Assembly (NCBI RefSeq): GCF_003287975.1
Contig: NZ_QMKQ01000003.1
Coordinates: forward strand, 219,587-283,586
Source of the DNA: Arthrobacter sp. AQ5-05
GTDB lineage: Bacteria; Actinomycetota; Actinomycetes; Actinomycetales; Micrococcaceae
Direction of reading: 5' to 3'
Length of the DNA stretch: 64,000 bases
Shown: one piece after another, positions 50,919 through 60,480 of the stretch
Position numbering within the stretch: position 1 is the stretch's first letter
How the letters are laid out: every line of letters starts with the position of its first letter
Position numbers and translations under genes: made by a program
Notes under the pieces: generated by a model
Database searches by the model: none
The model's input: the letters and a program-made list of their open reading frames with translations, nothing else
What the model was told of the DNA's origin: nothing

Positions 50919-52111
50919 CAGACACGACTGCCTCCCTGCCCACCGACGGGGGCATTGATCCCGAGGTCCCGGGCCGCCGCCGGACCACGTTCCACACCCT
51001 CACCGTTGCCGAGGTCCGCAGGCTCACCGCCGACGCCATCGAGGTGACCTTCGCTGTCCCCGCCGAGCTGGCCGGACAGTACGACTACCTGCCGGGCCAG
51101 TACGTGGCCCTGCGCAAGGAGCTCGAGGACCTCGACGGCAACATGGTCGAGTTGCGCCGCAGCTACTCGATCTGTGCCGAGCCCACGGACGGCGAAATCC
51201 ACGTGGCCATCAAGCGCGACATCGGCGGCATCTTCTCCACCTGGGCCAACGAGTCGCTGGTCGCCGGGGACACCATGGATGTCATGAGCCCCACCGGCGG
51301 CTTCATCTCCAAGCACAAGATGACCGGGATGAACGACCCCGAGTCCATTGACGTGGAAAACGAGGACACCTTCGTGGCGGTGGCCGCCGGCTCGGGCATC
51401 ACCCCGGTCATGGCAATCGCCCGCACGGTGCTGGCAGCCAACAAGAAGGTCCACTTCGATTTGGTCTATGCGAACAAGGCCGCCATGGACGTGATGTTCC
51501 TGGAGGAACTGGCCGACCTCAAGGACCGCTACCCGGCGCGCTTTGCGCTGCACCACGTGCTGAGCCGCGAACAGCGCATCTCCCCGCTGCTCTCGGGCCG
51601 CATCGACGCAGAGAAGCTGAACAAGCTGCTGGGCGCGGTCATCCGCACCGACCAAGTCGACGAATGGTTCCTCTGCGGCCCCTTCGAGCTGGTCCAGCTG
51701 GTGCGCGACAACCTCGCCGCCCAGGGCGTTCCGGCAGAAAAGGTCCGCTTCGAGCTGTTCACCACCGGCGAGCCGCACCGCCCCGAGGGCAACATCGGCC
51801 GCCCGGTCGTCATCGACGAATCCGACGAGACCTACTCGATCGGCTTCAAGCTCGACGGCCTGCAGGGAGAGGTCAAGAGCCCGGTCAAGGCCCGCGAGAC
51901 GGTCCTGAACGCGGCCCTGCGGGTCCGCCCGGATGTCCCGTTCGCCTGCGCCGGCGGAGTGTGCGGCACCTGCCGCGCCAAGGTCATCGAGGGGGCGGTG
52001 AACATGGACGAGAACTACGCCCTGGAACCGGACGAGGTCGAGAAGGGCTACGTGCTCACCTGCCAGTCGCGCCCCACCACCGAACGTGTGCTGGTCGACT
52101 ACGACGCCTAG
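50915..52111 (+). CDS. paaE: Phenylacetyl-CoA epoxidase reductase PaaE
   Basis: A 398-residue reductase that passes electrons from NADPH through FAD and a 2Fe-2S cluster to PaaA. The FAD-binding RRSYSICAEP and NAD-binding VAVAAGSGITPVMAIA are in the first 250 residues; the plant-type ferredoxin domain at the end has CAGGVCGTCRAKV plus a distal Cys in YVLTCQSRP. The ATG at 50915 overlaps the paaD stop. A strong hairpin follows the gene. Confidence 0.95.
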   Translation: MTDTTASLPTDGGIDPEVPGRRRTTFHTLTVAEVRRLTADAIEVTFAVPAELAGQYDYLPGQYVALRKELEDLDGNMVELRRSYSICAEPTDGEIHVAIKRDIGGIFSTWANESLVAGDTMDVMSPTGGFISKHKMTGMNDPESIDVENEDTFVAVAAGSGITPVMAIARTVLAANKKVHFDLVYANKAAMDVMFLEELADLKDRYPARFALHHVLSREQRISPLLSGRIDAEKLNKLLGAVIRTDQVDEWFLCGPFELVQLVRDNLAAQGVPAEKVRFELFTTGEPHRPEGNIGRPVVIDESDETYSIGFKLDGLQGEVKSPVKARETVLNAALRVRPDVPFACAGGVCGTCRAKVIEGAVNMDENYALEPDEVEKGYVLTCQSRPTTERVLVDYDA

Positions 52112-52125
52112 GAACAAACAACACC

Positions 52126-52163
52126 GGCAAGGATCCATCCGCGAAAGCGGGTGGATCCTTGCC
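52126..52163 (+). terminator. Hairpin between paaE and the enoyl-CoA hydratase gene
   Basis: 17-bp arms with one G-U pair (52126-52142 and 52147-52163), tetraloop GAAA. Only 36 bases remain to the next start, so it either ends most paaABCDE transcripts or protects the upstream mRNA. Confidence 0.7.
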
Positions 52164-52199
52164 ATAGCACCCGAGAAACCCCCAGTGAACGGACCCACG

Positions 52200-52979
52200 A
52201 TGATTGAACTGAACATCACCGACGGCGTTGCAGAGATCGTGCTCAACGCCCCGGAAAAGATGAACTCGCTGAACGATGCGGCCCTGGGGGAACTGGAAGC
52301 CGCCTATGACAAGGCAGCCGAGGGCGTGGAAACCGGGCAGGTGCGCGCGCTGCTGCTGCGCGGCGAGGGCCGCGGCTTCTGCGCCGGGCGCGACATCTCC
52401 GGGGTGGTCCCCGCGGACGACGACGTCATGGGCTACCTCGGTGGCAAGGTGCAACCCCTGCTGGCCAAGATGTCTTCCTTCCCGGCACCCACCTTCGCCG
52501 CGGTGCAGGGTGCCTGCCTGGGTGTCGGGCTGGGCCTGGCCATCGCCACCGACGTGGTCTACGTGGCCGAAAACGCGAAGATCGGTTCCCCCTTCGCCAA
52601 CCTGGGCGCGACCCTGGACTCGGGAGGACACTGGCTGTTCACCGAGCGCCTGGGCACGCACCGCACGTTGGACTTGATCTACACCGCGGAGCTGATCAGC
52701 GGTGCCGACGCCGTGGCTTCGGGGCTCTTCTCCCGTGCCATGCCCGCCGACGAGCTGCTGGAAACCACGCGCGGGATCGTGGCAAAGGTCGCCACCGGCG
52801 CCACCGAGGCGTTCCGCGCCTCGAAGGAACTGGTCGCCGAGATCCGCGACGCCCGCCTGGGTCTGTGGGAATCGATGGCCAACGAGAACCAGGCGCAGGC
52901 CGACCTGTGTGACACCGAGGACTACGCCGAGGGGTTCGCGGCGTTCCAGGAAAAGCGCAAGCCGGTCTTCAAGGGCTAG
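52200..52979 (+). CDS. Enoyl-CoA hydratase/isomerase of phenylacetate catabolism (PaaF/PaaG-like)
   Basis: A 259-residue crotonase-fold enzyme: GRGFCAGRDISGV (first oxyanion loop) and AVQGACLGVGLGLAIATDVVYVAENAKIGSPFANLGATLDSGG (second). It follows paaABCDE in the same direction, so it is probably the 1,2-epoxyphenylacetyl-CoA isomerase (PaaG) or a 2,3-dehydroadipyl-CoA hydratase (PaaF). The active-site acid pattern at GATLDSGG has an Asp, as in PaaG-type isomerases, which favours PaaG. The start at 52200 gives the common N-terminus; the frame to 52086 lies in the hairpin region. Confidence 0.85.
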   Translation: MIELNITDGVAEIVLNAPEKMNSLNDAALGELEAAYDKAAEGVETGQVRALLLRGEGRGFCAGRDISGVVPADDDVMGYLGGKVQPLLAKMSSFPAPTFAAVQGACLGVGLGLAIATDVVYVAENAKIGSPFANLGATLDSGGHWLFTERLGTHRTLDLIYTAELISGADAVASGLFSRAMPADELLETTRGIVAKVATGATEAFRASKELVAEIRDARLGLWESMANENQAQADLCDTEDYAEGFAAFQEKRKPVFKG

Positions 52980-52996
52980 GTTTCCCGGCTGTACCC

Positions 52997-53032
52997 CGAA
53001 CGGCGTCCCCGCACTGCGTGGGGCGCCGTTCG
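52997..53032 (+). terminator. Terminator after the enoyl-CoA hydratase gene
   Basis: Arms CGAACGGCG(T)CCCC (52997-53010) and GGGGCGCCGTTCG (53020-53032) pair with one bulged T, 17 bases after the stop. Confidence 0.7.
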
Positions 53033-53873
53033 TGTATGCGGGCAGTGGTTCCCCGCCGGGGTTACTGTGGCATTCCGGGTTCGGCCAGGTCGCGGCGCGG
53101 CTTCGGGCATCGCAGTGCCTTCCGGTTTCGAGCTGTCGGCCTGCCTGATCCAGGGCAGCTTCAACCATGGACTCGGTGTGGCATCGGATCTGGGTTTGGA
53201 GTGTCAGGCCAAGGTACTTGAGCCACGCGCCGGGGCACTCCGTGGTGCACTCGTGAACGAAGCTCCTCTGGTTTCCTATGGGCGTTTCGTTAGTATCGTG
53301 GCAACGTCGCTATTGGCCCGAAGGTGCTCCAGCGCATCGGGGGACAACAGCCGCACCAGGTAGACGATTCGGCGGCGTTCGTCCTCTGAACCCTGGAGAA
53401 TGTTCTCGTGGTGGGCCACTCGAATGCAAGTTGGCGGCCGCACGCGTTCCGCCGCCCGACTTCGAGGTGGCTACGGTCGTGAAGGAAAGCGGCGCTGAGT
53501 CAGGCGTCCCATTCGGATAGGTCGAGGGCGCGTGTGCGAGTGCCTCCTGCCGATGCGAAGTAGGGTTGATGCGCAAGCCCTTGATGACCGCTGTTTCATG
53601 TTACTCGGGCCATGAATTGGAAACTCCGGTATTTCGCCTCGGCGGACCCGGAGTTTTTCTTTTCGTGCAACTTGCCGGCTTAGAGCAGGTGGGCTCGGCC
53701 TGCGTGTTCAATGGCGCTGGTTGCTGGGCGCAGGGGTGGCACCGGAACTGGCGAGAGTAGTCCGGGGACTTCACTGTTTCCCGTATCAACTGCATGTCAA
53801 AAATCCTTTACATCGACTCGTCTTCAATTTATGCTCAGGAGTCAAAGATCTTTGACATTGGAGGGTTCGGGAC
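53033..53873. other. 840-base stretch without a recognisable gene
   Basis: Several open frames of 60-100 codons occur on both strands, but none has a convincing start, Shine-Dalgarno sequence or protein character. The 53560-53870 part is AT-richer than the window average. It contains a rho-independent terminator (53631-53664) without an identifiable gene before it. It may be a gene remnant or carry an undetected small RNA. Confidence 0.4.
53631..53664 (+). terminator. Orphan rho-independent terminator
   Basis: Arms AAACTCCGG (53631-53639) and CCGGAGTTT (53648-53656) followed by TTCTTTT. It is one of the few hairpins here with a T-run. No gene is seen upstream on this strand within 590 bases. 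Confidence 0.7.
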
Positions 53874-54305
53874 GTGGCCGATGAAGAGCGTATTTCCTGG
53901 GTGACTGTGGTTTCCTGCGGACTTGGCATGCTGGCCTTCGTCGGTCTGGTGTTGATGCGCCTGATCGGGGGGACGGCTGTGGCGGAGCAGAACTATTCAA
54001 TGCCGATGATTGCCTGCATGGCTGTCATGATGGTGCCGATCCTGGCCGCCAAGATTTGGACGGGAACGCGGAACCAGGACAAGGAAGACGGCCCCGACGA
54101 GCGGGACCGGGAGATTGCCCGTCACGGCGACCAGGCCAGGTACCAGGTGCTGCTGGCGACATGTGTTCCGTTGCTGTCGATGGCGTTCAGCGGCGCCGAA
54201 CATTTCTGGATCGCAGCGGCTGTCTTTGCCGGTCTCGGTACCTCGTTCATCGTCGGAGCCGGGGTGCAGATTGGCGGATACCGGCGCGGCGTGCCCGCAT
54301 GGTGA
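53874..54305 (+). CDS. Membrane protein paired with an HTH regulator
   Basis: A 143-residue protein with four predicted helices ([39 protein letters not shown], then [14 protein letters not shown] and [21 protein letters not shown]) and a charged loop ([22 protein letters not shown]) in the middle. It overlaps the following small HTH gene by seven bases. This gene pair recurs in bacteria, but the role is unknown; the membrane protein may modulate or be controlled by the regulator. GTG start at 53874 after GGGTTCGGGACG. Confidence 0.7.
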   Translation: MADEERISWVTVVSCGLGMLAFVGLVLMRLIGGTAVAEQNYSMPMIACMAVMMVPILAAKIWTGTRNQDKEDGPDERDREIARHGDQARYQVLLATCVPLLSMAFSGAEHFWIAAAVFAGLGTSFIVGAGVQIGGYRRGVPAW

Positions 54306-54538
54306 ACCGTGGCCGGCTCGGCAATTCCATCCGCGGGCTCAGGGCTACCGCCGGCGGTATGACGCAGGCCGAGCTCGGGGCCATGGTCGGGGTGACGCGC
54401 CAGACCATCATTGCCATTGAGCAGGGGAAGTACTCACCGTCACTGGAAACGGCGTTCCTGATTGCCGGAGCCCTGAAGCACCCGCTCACTGAGGTGTTCA
54501 CGTACGAATACGCGACCCCGTTGGGCGCCGGGAACTAG
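54299..54538 (+). CDS. Small Xre-family helix-turn-helix regulator
   Basis: A 79-residue protein, almost only an HTH_3 domain: [61 protein letters not shown]. Members of this YgzD/Cro-like group bind DNA as dimers. The ATG at 54299 overlaps the membrane protein's stop; GTG 54302 is also possible. The 3' end overlaps the convergent MFS gene by four bases. Confidence 0.85.
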   Translation: MVNRGRLGNSIRGLRATAGGMTQAELGAMVGVTRQTIIAIEQGKYSPSLETAFLIAGALKHPLTEVFTYEYATPLGAGN

Positions 54539-55830
54539 GTTTCCTTGCGGTTTCCTCCACGCGGCAGCACAAGCAGTGGGACCGCAGCGAAGGCCGTTAT
54601 TCCCACCCAGATCCATATGGCGTTCTGCAGGCCCAGCGCGTCCCCGGCCAGGCCCCCAACGATTCCCAGGACCGGCACCGGCCCCATGGTGAACACCAGC
54701 CGGAATCCTTGCTGTCGTCCCATCATCTCGTCCGGGGTGAACTTGGCCAGCAAGCCGTAGGCTGTGGCGTTGTAGGAAACCATCAGCGCGTTGTAAAGAA
54801 CCGAATGGCACACCACCAAGGCGATGGCTGCACCCGGGGCGGACGCGGCCAAGGGGAGAAGGGCAACGGCAAACGGCAGGCTGAGGATCGACAGCGCCAA
54901 GACCCGGTTCTCGCCCAGCCTCCTGACGAGCGCGGGAACGGCAAGGGAGCCGAGCAGTCCGCCGACGGCGATGGTGGAGATGACCAGCCCGATGACCTGG
55001 GGGCTGAACCCCAGGACCTTGACGAAATAGAGGGTCTCCAACGCCGAGCCGAAGGCCAGGCCCATGTTGGTGATCGCGGATGAGGAGACCAGGGCACGAA
55101 TGCTTCGGTGCTTGAGGGTGAAGCGCAGGCCTTCGCCGAAGGACTCCCTGAATCCGACCCTTGTGGCGGGATCCTCCGGGGGCCCGATGGATCCGGATTT
55201 CTTCCCGAAGCCCCACAGCAGGGTTGCTGCGGCCAGGAGGTTTGCAGCCCCTGCCACGATGAGGGTGAACGGCGCCGACATGACGGCGACAAGTACGCCG
55301 GCGAATCCCGGGGAGATGACCCCCACCGAGGTGTCCACGGTTTCCTTGCGGGCGTAGGCGCTGGAAACCAAATCGCGTCCCACGATGCCGGGGATCGCCG
55401 ATCCGGCACCCATGCCCCACAGCATGCCTGCCACTCCGACCAGGAACGACACGATCACCAGCTGCTGGTAGGTCAGCACGCCGGCGGACCAGGCCAGCGG
55501 CACCGAGAAAATCGCCAACCCGGAGGCCAGCTGTGCCCACATCATGGTCTTCACCCGGTTGACGCGGTCGAGCATGATGCCCGCGGGGATGGCCAGAAGC
55601 AGGAAGGCCACCGACTCGGAGGCGTTGAGGAAGCCGATCTGGGTGGCGTTGGCACCGAGGGCATAGATGGCGACCAGGTCGTTGGCAACGTTCAGGATAC
55701 CCGAGGCGACGGCGCCAAACGCGATGGACAGCAACAAGGTCGGGAACCCGGGGCGGTGTCGGAGCAGGTGGACGGGCGCGGCCGCCGGTGGAGCGGTGCC
55801 AGGCGTTTTGTCCACCGTTTCCTCGTCCAT
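54535..55830 (-). CDS. MFS transporter
   Basis: A 431-residue major facilitator protein with about 12 helices. [29 protein letters not shown] is motif A (GxxxDRxxR) after TM2, and the second half has a weak copy ([19 protein letters not shown]). The DARGT/H+ antiporter motifs of drug exporters are not clear-cut, so the substrate is unknown. Start ATG 55830 ([11 protein letters not shown]). The gene is separate from the Lrp gene upstream on the same strand, with 62 bases between. Confidence 0.85.
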   Translation of the reverse strand: MDEETVDKTPGTAPPAAAPVHLLRHRPGFPTLLLSIAFGAVASGILNVANDLVAIYALGANATQIGFLNASESVAFLLLAIPAGIMLDRVNRVKTMMWAQLASGLAIFSVPLAWSAGVLTYQQLVIVSFLVGVAGMLWGMGAGSAIPGIVGRDLVSSAYARKETVDTSVGVISPGFAGVLVAVMSAPFTLIVAGAANLLAAATLLWGFGKKSGSIGPPEDPATRVGFRESFGEGLRFTLKHRSIRALVSSSAITNMGLAFGSALETLYFVKVLGFSPQVIGLVISTIAVGGLLGSLAVPALVRRLGENRVLALSILSLPFAVALLPLAASAPGAAIALVVCHSVLYNALMVSYNATAYGLLAKFTPDEMMGRQQGFRLVFTMGPVPVLGIVGGLAGDALGLQNAIWIWVGITAFAAVPLLVLPRGGNRKET

Positions 55831-55892
55831 GAAGTCCCCGCTCGTCCGCCCCGGATCATGCCATTGGGAAGAGTCTATGGGTGCTGCGGCAC

Positions 55893-56342
55893 TTAGCGCG
55901 TGTCGACGTCCTCGAAGACCAGGAACGTCTGGGTGTCCAGGACTCCGGGCATGGCCTGGATCTGCTCAAAGATCACCCGGCGCAAGTCCACGTTGTCCCG
56001 GGCGCGGACCAAGAGGATCACGTCGAAGTTCCCGCCGACCAGGCCGATGTGGTGGACCTCGGGCATCGCGGCGAGGCGCTCGCGCAGCTCGCGCCAGGAG
56101 TGTTGGCGCAATTTCAGGGTGACGTAGGCGCTGGCCCGCAGGCCGGCGCGGAGCGGATCGATGACCGCGGTGTAGCGCGTGATGACCCCTTCGTCCTGGA
56201 GCCGGTTGATCCGGGAATAGGCGTGCGCGCGCGAGACGTGCACCTTTTGCGCGACGGTGGTCACCGACTGCCGACCGTCCTTGGTGAGTTCCTCCAGGAT
56301 CCGTCGATCCACCTCATCGAGCCGAACCGAGGGAGTCTCCAT
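55893..56342 (-). CDS. bkdR: Lrp/AsnC-family regulator, candidate BkdR
   Basis: A 149-residue Lrp/AsnC protein: N-terminal HTH (LDEVDRRILEELTKDGRQSVTTVAQKVHVSRAHAYSRINRLQDEGVI) and C-terminal RAM ligand domain. It is divergent from the branched-chain 2-oxoacid dehydrogenase operon, exactly as BkdR is in other bacteria, so it is probably its activator, responding to branched-chain amino acids. The start ATG 56342 has AGAGG at a good distance; the ORF extends further but without coding sense. Confidence 0.87.
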   Translation of the reverse strand: METPSVRLDEVDRRILEELTKDGRQSVTTVAQKVHVSRAHAYSRINRLQDEGVITRYTAVIDPLRAGLRASAYVTLKLRQHSWRELRERLAAMPEVHHIGLVGGNFDVILLVRARDNVDLRRVIFEQIQAMPGVLDTQTFLVFEDVDTR

Positions 56343-56432
56343 CAAATGCCTCTTTCCGCTTTGTCCAAAAACCGCCATGTAGTGACGGTCACACTTTCAA
56401 TCTGTCTCCAAGAGTAGCGATCCTATGCGCAC

Positions 56433-56454
56433 TTTTCCAGAATATTGCAAGAAG
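56433..56454. promoter_or_regulatory. Lrp-like site in the bkdR / 2-oxoacid dehydrogenase intergenic region
   Basis: The AT-rich sequence around CCAGAATATTGCAAG is a near-palindrome with an AATATT centre, similar to Lrp-family sites. It lies between the divergent starts (56342 and 56559). Confidence 0.4.
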
Positions 56455-56558
56455 CTGGATACATTTCAGTCCAAATACCCATACTTAAGGCAAGAACTGA
56501 TGCTTGGGCGGACATGGCCCAATGCCCGCGTCCCGCAAAAACCAGAAAGGCGTGAACC

Positions 56559-57728
56559 GTGACGACCACCGAACCACGCGATGCAATCGAGCAGGTGAGC
56601 AGCAAATTCGGGATCACCCCCGAGGACTACATGCTCCCGGCGCGCACCGAAATCCACATGCTCGACATCAATGGGAAGCTGCACCCCTCGGGGCAGCAAG
56701 GGGCCGAACCCGGCCACGAATATCCGTTGCCGAGCCCCAAGGCCCTGGTGGACGCCTACGAGCAACTGGTCATCGGCCGCCGCGTCAACGACCAGAATTC
56801 CGCACTGGTGCGCCAGGGACGCATGGCCGTCTATCCTTCCAGCCACGGGCAGGAGGCCTGCCAGGTGGCAGCAGCCCTGTGCCTGGGCGAAGACGACTGG
56901 ATGTTCCCCACCTACCGCGACACCGTCGCGGTGATGGCCAAGGGCGTGGCACCCATGGAGGTGATGGCCGGGTTCCGCGGGGACTGGCACAGCGGGTACG
57001 ACCCGAAGCAGTACAAGGTCTCGATCCAATCCACGCCGTTGACCACCCAGCTGCTGCACGCGGTGGGCGTGGCCCATGCGGCCAAGCTTCGCGGCGAGGA
57101 CACCGTGGTGCTGGCCATGTGCGGCGACGGCGCCACCAGCGAGGGCGACTTCCACGAGGCACTGAACTTCGCGGCGGTCTTCAACCTGCCGGTGATCTTC
57201 TTCGTGCAGAACAACCAGTACGCGATCTCGGTGCCGCTGTCCCAGCAGTCTGTTGCCCCTTCCCTGGCCCACAAGGCCGTTGGCTACGGCATGGCCGGCG
57301 AGCGCGTGGACGGCAACGACCTGGTGGCCCTTTTGGCCGTGCTGGGCCGTGCGGTCCGCCTGGCCCGCGAGGGCAACGGCCCGCTGCTGGTCGAGGCCCA
57401 CACCTACCGGATGCAGGCACACACCAACGCCGATGACGCCACCCGCTACCGCGAGGATTCCGAGGTCCAGGGCTGGATCGCCAAGGACCCGGTCACCCGC
57501 ATGCGCACCTACCTGGCCGATGCCGGACTGCTGCCCCAGGACACCGAGGAGCGGATCGCGGCCCATGCCGAGGCCGTCGCCAAGAACCTGCGCGACGGCA
57601 TGAACTCCGAGAACGTTCCGGACCCGGCCGACCTGTTCGCCCACGTCTATTCGACACCCACCACCCAGATGGCCGAGCAGGCAGCGATGCTCGCCGACGA
57701 ACTCGCCCGCGAGGAGGACGCAAAATGA
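56559..57728 (+). CDS. bkdA: 2-oxoacid (branched-chain) dehydrogenase E1 alpha
   Basis: A 389-residue E1 alpha subunit. The TPP motif is CGDGATSEGDFHEALNFAAVFNLPVIFFVQNNQYAIS, and ALCLGEDDWMFPTYRDTVAVMAKGV and HTYRMQAHTNADD are typical. It decarboxylates a 2-oxoacid, probably branched-chain (from Val, Leu, Ile), though pyruvate is possible. AAGG precedes the GTG start. It overlaps the E1 beta gene by four bases. The Lrp regulator is divergent. Confidence 0.9.
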   Translation: MTTTEPRDAIEQVSSKFGITPEDYMLPARTEIHMLDINGKLHPSGQQGAEPGHEYPLPSPKALVDAYEQLVIGRRVNDQNSALVRQGRMAVYPSSHGQEACQVAAALCLGEDDWMFPTYRDTVAVMAKGVAPMEVMAGFRGDWHSGYDPKQYKVSIQSTPLTTQLLHAVGVAHAAKLRGEDTVVLAMCGDGATSEGDFHEALNFAAVFNLPVIFFVQNNQYAISVPLSQQSVAPSLAHKAVGYGMAGERVDGNDLVALLAVLGRAVRLAREGNGPLLVEAHTYRMQAHTNADDATRYREDSEVQGWIAKDPVTRMRTYLADAGLLPQDTEERIAAHAEAVAKNLRDGMNSENVPDPADLFAHVYSTPTTQMAEQAAMLADELAREEDAK

Positions 57729-58825
57729 GCCCCACGGTAACCACTTCTTCGGCGGCCAACGGCAACGTTTCGGCCGCCACCGCCGCTGCCGCGGCACGCA
57801 CCGCCGACGCCGGCACGCAGCCGGTCACGTTTGCCAAGGCCCTGAACACCGCGCTGGCCGACTCCATGGCCCTTGAGGAATCGGTCCTGGTCTTCGGCGA
57901 GGACGTCGGGGTCCTGGGCGGGGTCTTCCGCATCACCGACGGACTGACCAAGCGCTTCGGCACCGGACGCTGCTTCGACACCCCGCTGGCGGAGTCCGGC
58001 ATCGTGGGCATGGCCATCGGCATGGCGATGAACGGGATGCGCCCGGTCATCGAGATGCAGTTCGACGCCTTCGCCTACCCGGCCTTCGAGCAGATCGCCT
58101 CGCACGTGGCCAAGATGCACAACCGCACCAAGGGCAAGATGCCCCTGCCGATGGTCATCCGGATCCCGTATGCCGGCGGCATCGGGGGAGTGGAGCACCA
58201 CTGCGACTCCTCCGAGTCCTACTACGCCCACACCCCGGGGCTGAAGGTCTTCACCCCGGCGACGGTGCGCGACGCGTACCTGATGCTGCGCGAGGCCATC
58301 GACTCCCCGGACCCGGTCATCTTCATGGAACCCAAGAAGCTGTACTGGACCAAGGAGCAGGTGGACTTGGAGGCGCTGCGGCTCTCGCACGAGACCGACG
58401 CCGTGCCGCCGACCGAGGGCCGGGCTGCCATCGCACGCTCCGGCACCGACGCGACGCTGATCGCCTACGGCCCCTCGGTGTCCACCGCCATGGCCGCGGC
58501 CGAGGCGGCAGCCTTGGAGGGCCGCAGCCTCGAGGTCATCGACGTGCGCACCATTGTTCCGCTGGATGACGCGACGATTTGCGCGTCGGTCCGCAAGACC
58601 GGGCGCGCCGTGGTCATTGCCGAGGCCCCGGGCTTCGCCTCGGTCTCCAGCGAGATCGTCGCCCGGATCCAGGAGCGGTGCTTCCACTCGCTGGCCGCTC
58701 CGGTGCTGCGCGTGACAGGGTTCGACACCCCGTACCCGGCACCGAAACTCGAGAAGTACTACCTGCCGTCCGTCGACCGCATCCTGGATGCCGTGGATGC
58801 ACTGCAATGGGAGGAAGGGGCATGA
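57725..58825 (+). CDS. bkdB: 2-oxoacid (branched-chain) dehydrogenase E1 beta
   Basis: A 366-residue E1 beta subunit. Conserved segments are ESVLVFGEDVGVLGGVFRITDGLTKRFG, DTPLAESGIVGMAIGMAMNGMRPVIEMQFDAF and GIGGVEHHCDSSESYYAHTPGLKVFTPATVRDAYL. It pairs with E1 alpha. The start overlaps the E1 alpha stop (ATGA) and its stop overlaps the E2 start. Confidence 0.92.
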   Translation: MSPTVTTSSAANGNVSAATAAAAARTADAGTQPVTFAKALNTALADSMALEESVLVFGEDVGVLGGVFRITDGLTKRFGTGRCFDTPLAESGIVGMAIGMAMNGMRPVIEMQFDAFAYPAFEQIASHVAKMHNRTKGKMPLPMVIRIPYAGGIGGVEHHCDSSESYYAHTPGLKVFTPATVRDAYLMLREAIDSPDPVIFMEPKKLYWTKEQVDLEALRLSHETDAVPPTEGRAAIARSGTDATLIAYGPSVSTAMAAAEAAALEGRSLEVIDVRTIVPLDDATICASVRKTGRAVVIAEAPGFASVSSEIVARIQERCFHSLAAPVLRVTGFDTPYPAPKLEKYYLPSVDRILDAVDALQWEEGA

Positions 58826-60267
58826 GCGTGAAAACCTTTTTGTTGCCGGACCTCGGTGAGGGATTGACCGAGGCCGAGCTGGTCAAGTGGCTGGTTGCCG
58901 TGGGCGACACCATCGTCATCGACCAGCCGATCGCCGAGGTGGAAACCGCCAAGTCGATGGTGGAGGTGCCAAGCCCCTACGCCGGGACCGTGCACGAGCT
59001 GCACGGAGCCGAGGGCCAGATGATGCTCGTTGACGCTCCGCTGTTCTCCGTGCTGGAGGAAGGCGCGGTGGCCCCGGCAGCGCCCGCCGCGGAACCCAAG
59101 TCCGGCATCCCGGAGCGTGAGGTCGCCCAAAGCTACCGCGAGGAGGAGCGGGCCGGAGCCAAGGCCCCGGCGAGCGAAGGCTCGGGCAACGTGCTGATCG
59201 GCTACGGAACCCCGGAGGGCCTCTCGGCCAAGGCACGCAAGCGCCGCCCGCGCCCCGGAGCCGGCACCGCACCTGCCACCGCCATCGGGGTGACCGCCGC
59301 TGCCGCGCCGCGCCGCGCACCGCTGGTGATCTCCCCGTTGGTGCGCAAGCTGGCCAGGGACCACGGCATCGACATCGCCACGCTCAACGGCAGCGGTGCC
59401 GGCGGGCTGGTGCTGCGTTCGGACGTCGAGGCGGCTGCCACCGCAACGCCAGCGCCGGCGGCACGGACCGCGGCACCGTTCGCCGAACCGGCACGCGTGG
59501 CTGTTCCCGCGGCGGCCGCGGCGTCCGCAGTCGAAGGCGGCATCGATGCGCGCTCGGGCCTGGGGATTTCCTCCAGGACCCCGATCAACGGCGTGCGCAA
59601 GACCATCGCCCAGGCCATGAGCCGCTCGCGCAGCGAGATCCCCGAGGCCACGGTGTGGGTGGACGTGGACGCCACCAACCTGTTGCAGATGCGTTCTGCC
59701 ATGAAATCCACCAACCCGGAAAACACCCCGGGACTGCTGGCCTTCATTGCGCGCTTCGTGGTTGCCGGGCTGCAAAAGTACCCGGCGCTGAACACCCGCA
59801 TCGAGTACAACGCGCAGGGCGAAGCCGAGATCATCGGCTTCGACGGCATCAACCTGGGCATTGCCGCGCAGACCGAACGGGGCCTGATGGTCCCGTCCAT
59901 CCGCAACGCCCAGCAGCTCAGCGCCCGCGGCCTCAATGCCGAACTTGCACGACTGACGGAGGTCACCCGTGCTGGCAAGGCCACGGTCGCCGAGCTCACC
60001 AGCGGCACCTTCACCCTGAACAACTACGGGGTTTTCGGTGTCGACGGGTCCGCAGCGATCATCAACTACCCGGAGGTCGCGATCCTGGGCGTCGGGCGGA
60101 TCATCGACAAGCCGTGGGTCGTGGACGGGGAACTCGCGGTCCGCAAGCTCACCGAGCTGACACTGGCGTTCGACCACCGGGTCTGTGACGGCGCCACGGC
60201 CGCGGGCTTCCTGCGCTTCGTGGCCGACGCGATGGAGAACCCGGCCTCGGTGCTGGCGGACCTGTAA
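58822..60267 (+). CDS. bkdC: 2-oxoacid dehydrogenase E2 (dihydrolipoyl acyltransferase)
   Basis: A 481-residue E2 with one lipoyl domain (VETAKSMVEVPSP, Lys near 44), an Ala/Pro linker, an E3-binding domain (ISPLVRKLARDHGIDIATLNGSGAGGLVLRSDV) and the catalytic domain ending LAFDHRVCDGATAAGFLRFV (His and Asp active site). It passes the acyl group to CoA. No E3 gene follows, so the dihydrolipoyl dehydrogenase is elsewhere. The start at 58822 overlaps the E1 beta stop. Confidence 0.93.
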   Translation: MSVKTFLLPDLGEGLTEAELVKWLVAVGDTIVIDQPIAEVETAKSMVEVPSPYAGTVHELHGAEGQMMLVDAPLFSVLEEGAVAPAAPAAEPKSGIPEREVAQSYREEERAGAKAPASEGSGNVLIGYGTPEGLSAKARKRRPRPGAGTAPATAIGVTAAAAPRRAPLVISPLVRKLARDHGIDIATLNGSGAGGLVLRSDVEAAATATPAPAARTAAPFAEPARVAVPAAAAASAVEGGIDARSGLGISSRTPINGVRKTIAQAMSRSRSEIPEATVWVDVDATNLLQMRSAMKSTNPENTPGLLAFIARFVVAGLQKYPALNTRIEYNAQGEAEIIGFDGINLGIAAQTERGLMVPSIRNAQQLSARGLNAELARLTEVTRAGKATVAELTSGTFTLNNYGVFGVDGSAAIINYPEVAILGVGRIIDKPWVVDGELAVRKLTELTLAFDHRVCDGATAAGFLRFVADAMENPASVLADL

Positions 60268-60447
60268 CGGATTTCCGCATCGCGGCCATGCGGGTGCCCG
60301 CGGCGACAGGTTCCTCGTGGACCCTCGCCGAGGGCACCTGCGCATCCGCTGCCGGGGGATACATGGGATACGGCCGCCGGTGCAGTATTCGGGTCGCCAG
60401 CGCCAACCGCTTCGGCCGGACCCTGGACCAGCTTCCCACCACCCCTA

Positions 60448-60475
60448 TTGAAAGCCGCGGCGACCAACTATCCTG
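60448..60475 (+). promoter_or_regulatory. Candidate leaderless promoter
   Basis: TTGAAA (60448-60453), 16 bases, TATCCT (60470-60475). The ATG at 60481 falls where transcription should begin. Confidence 0.4.
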
Positions 60476-60480
60476 ATGCC

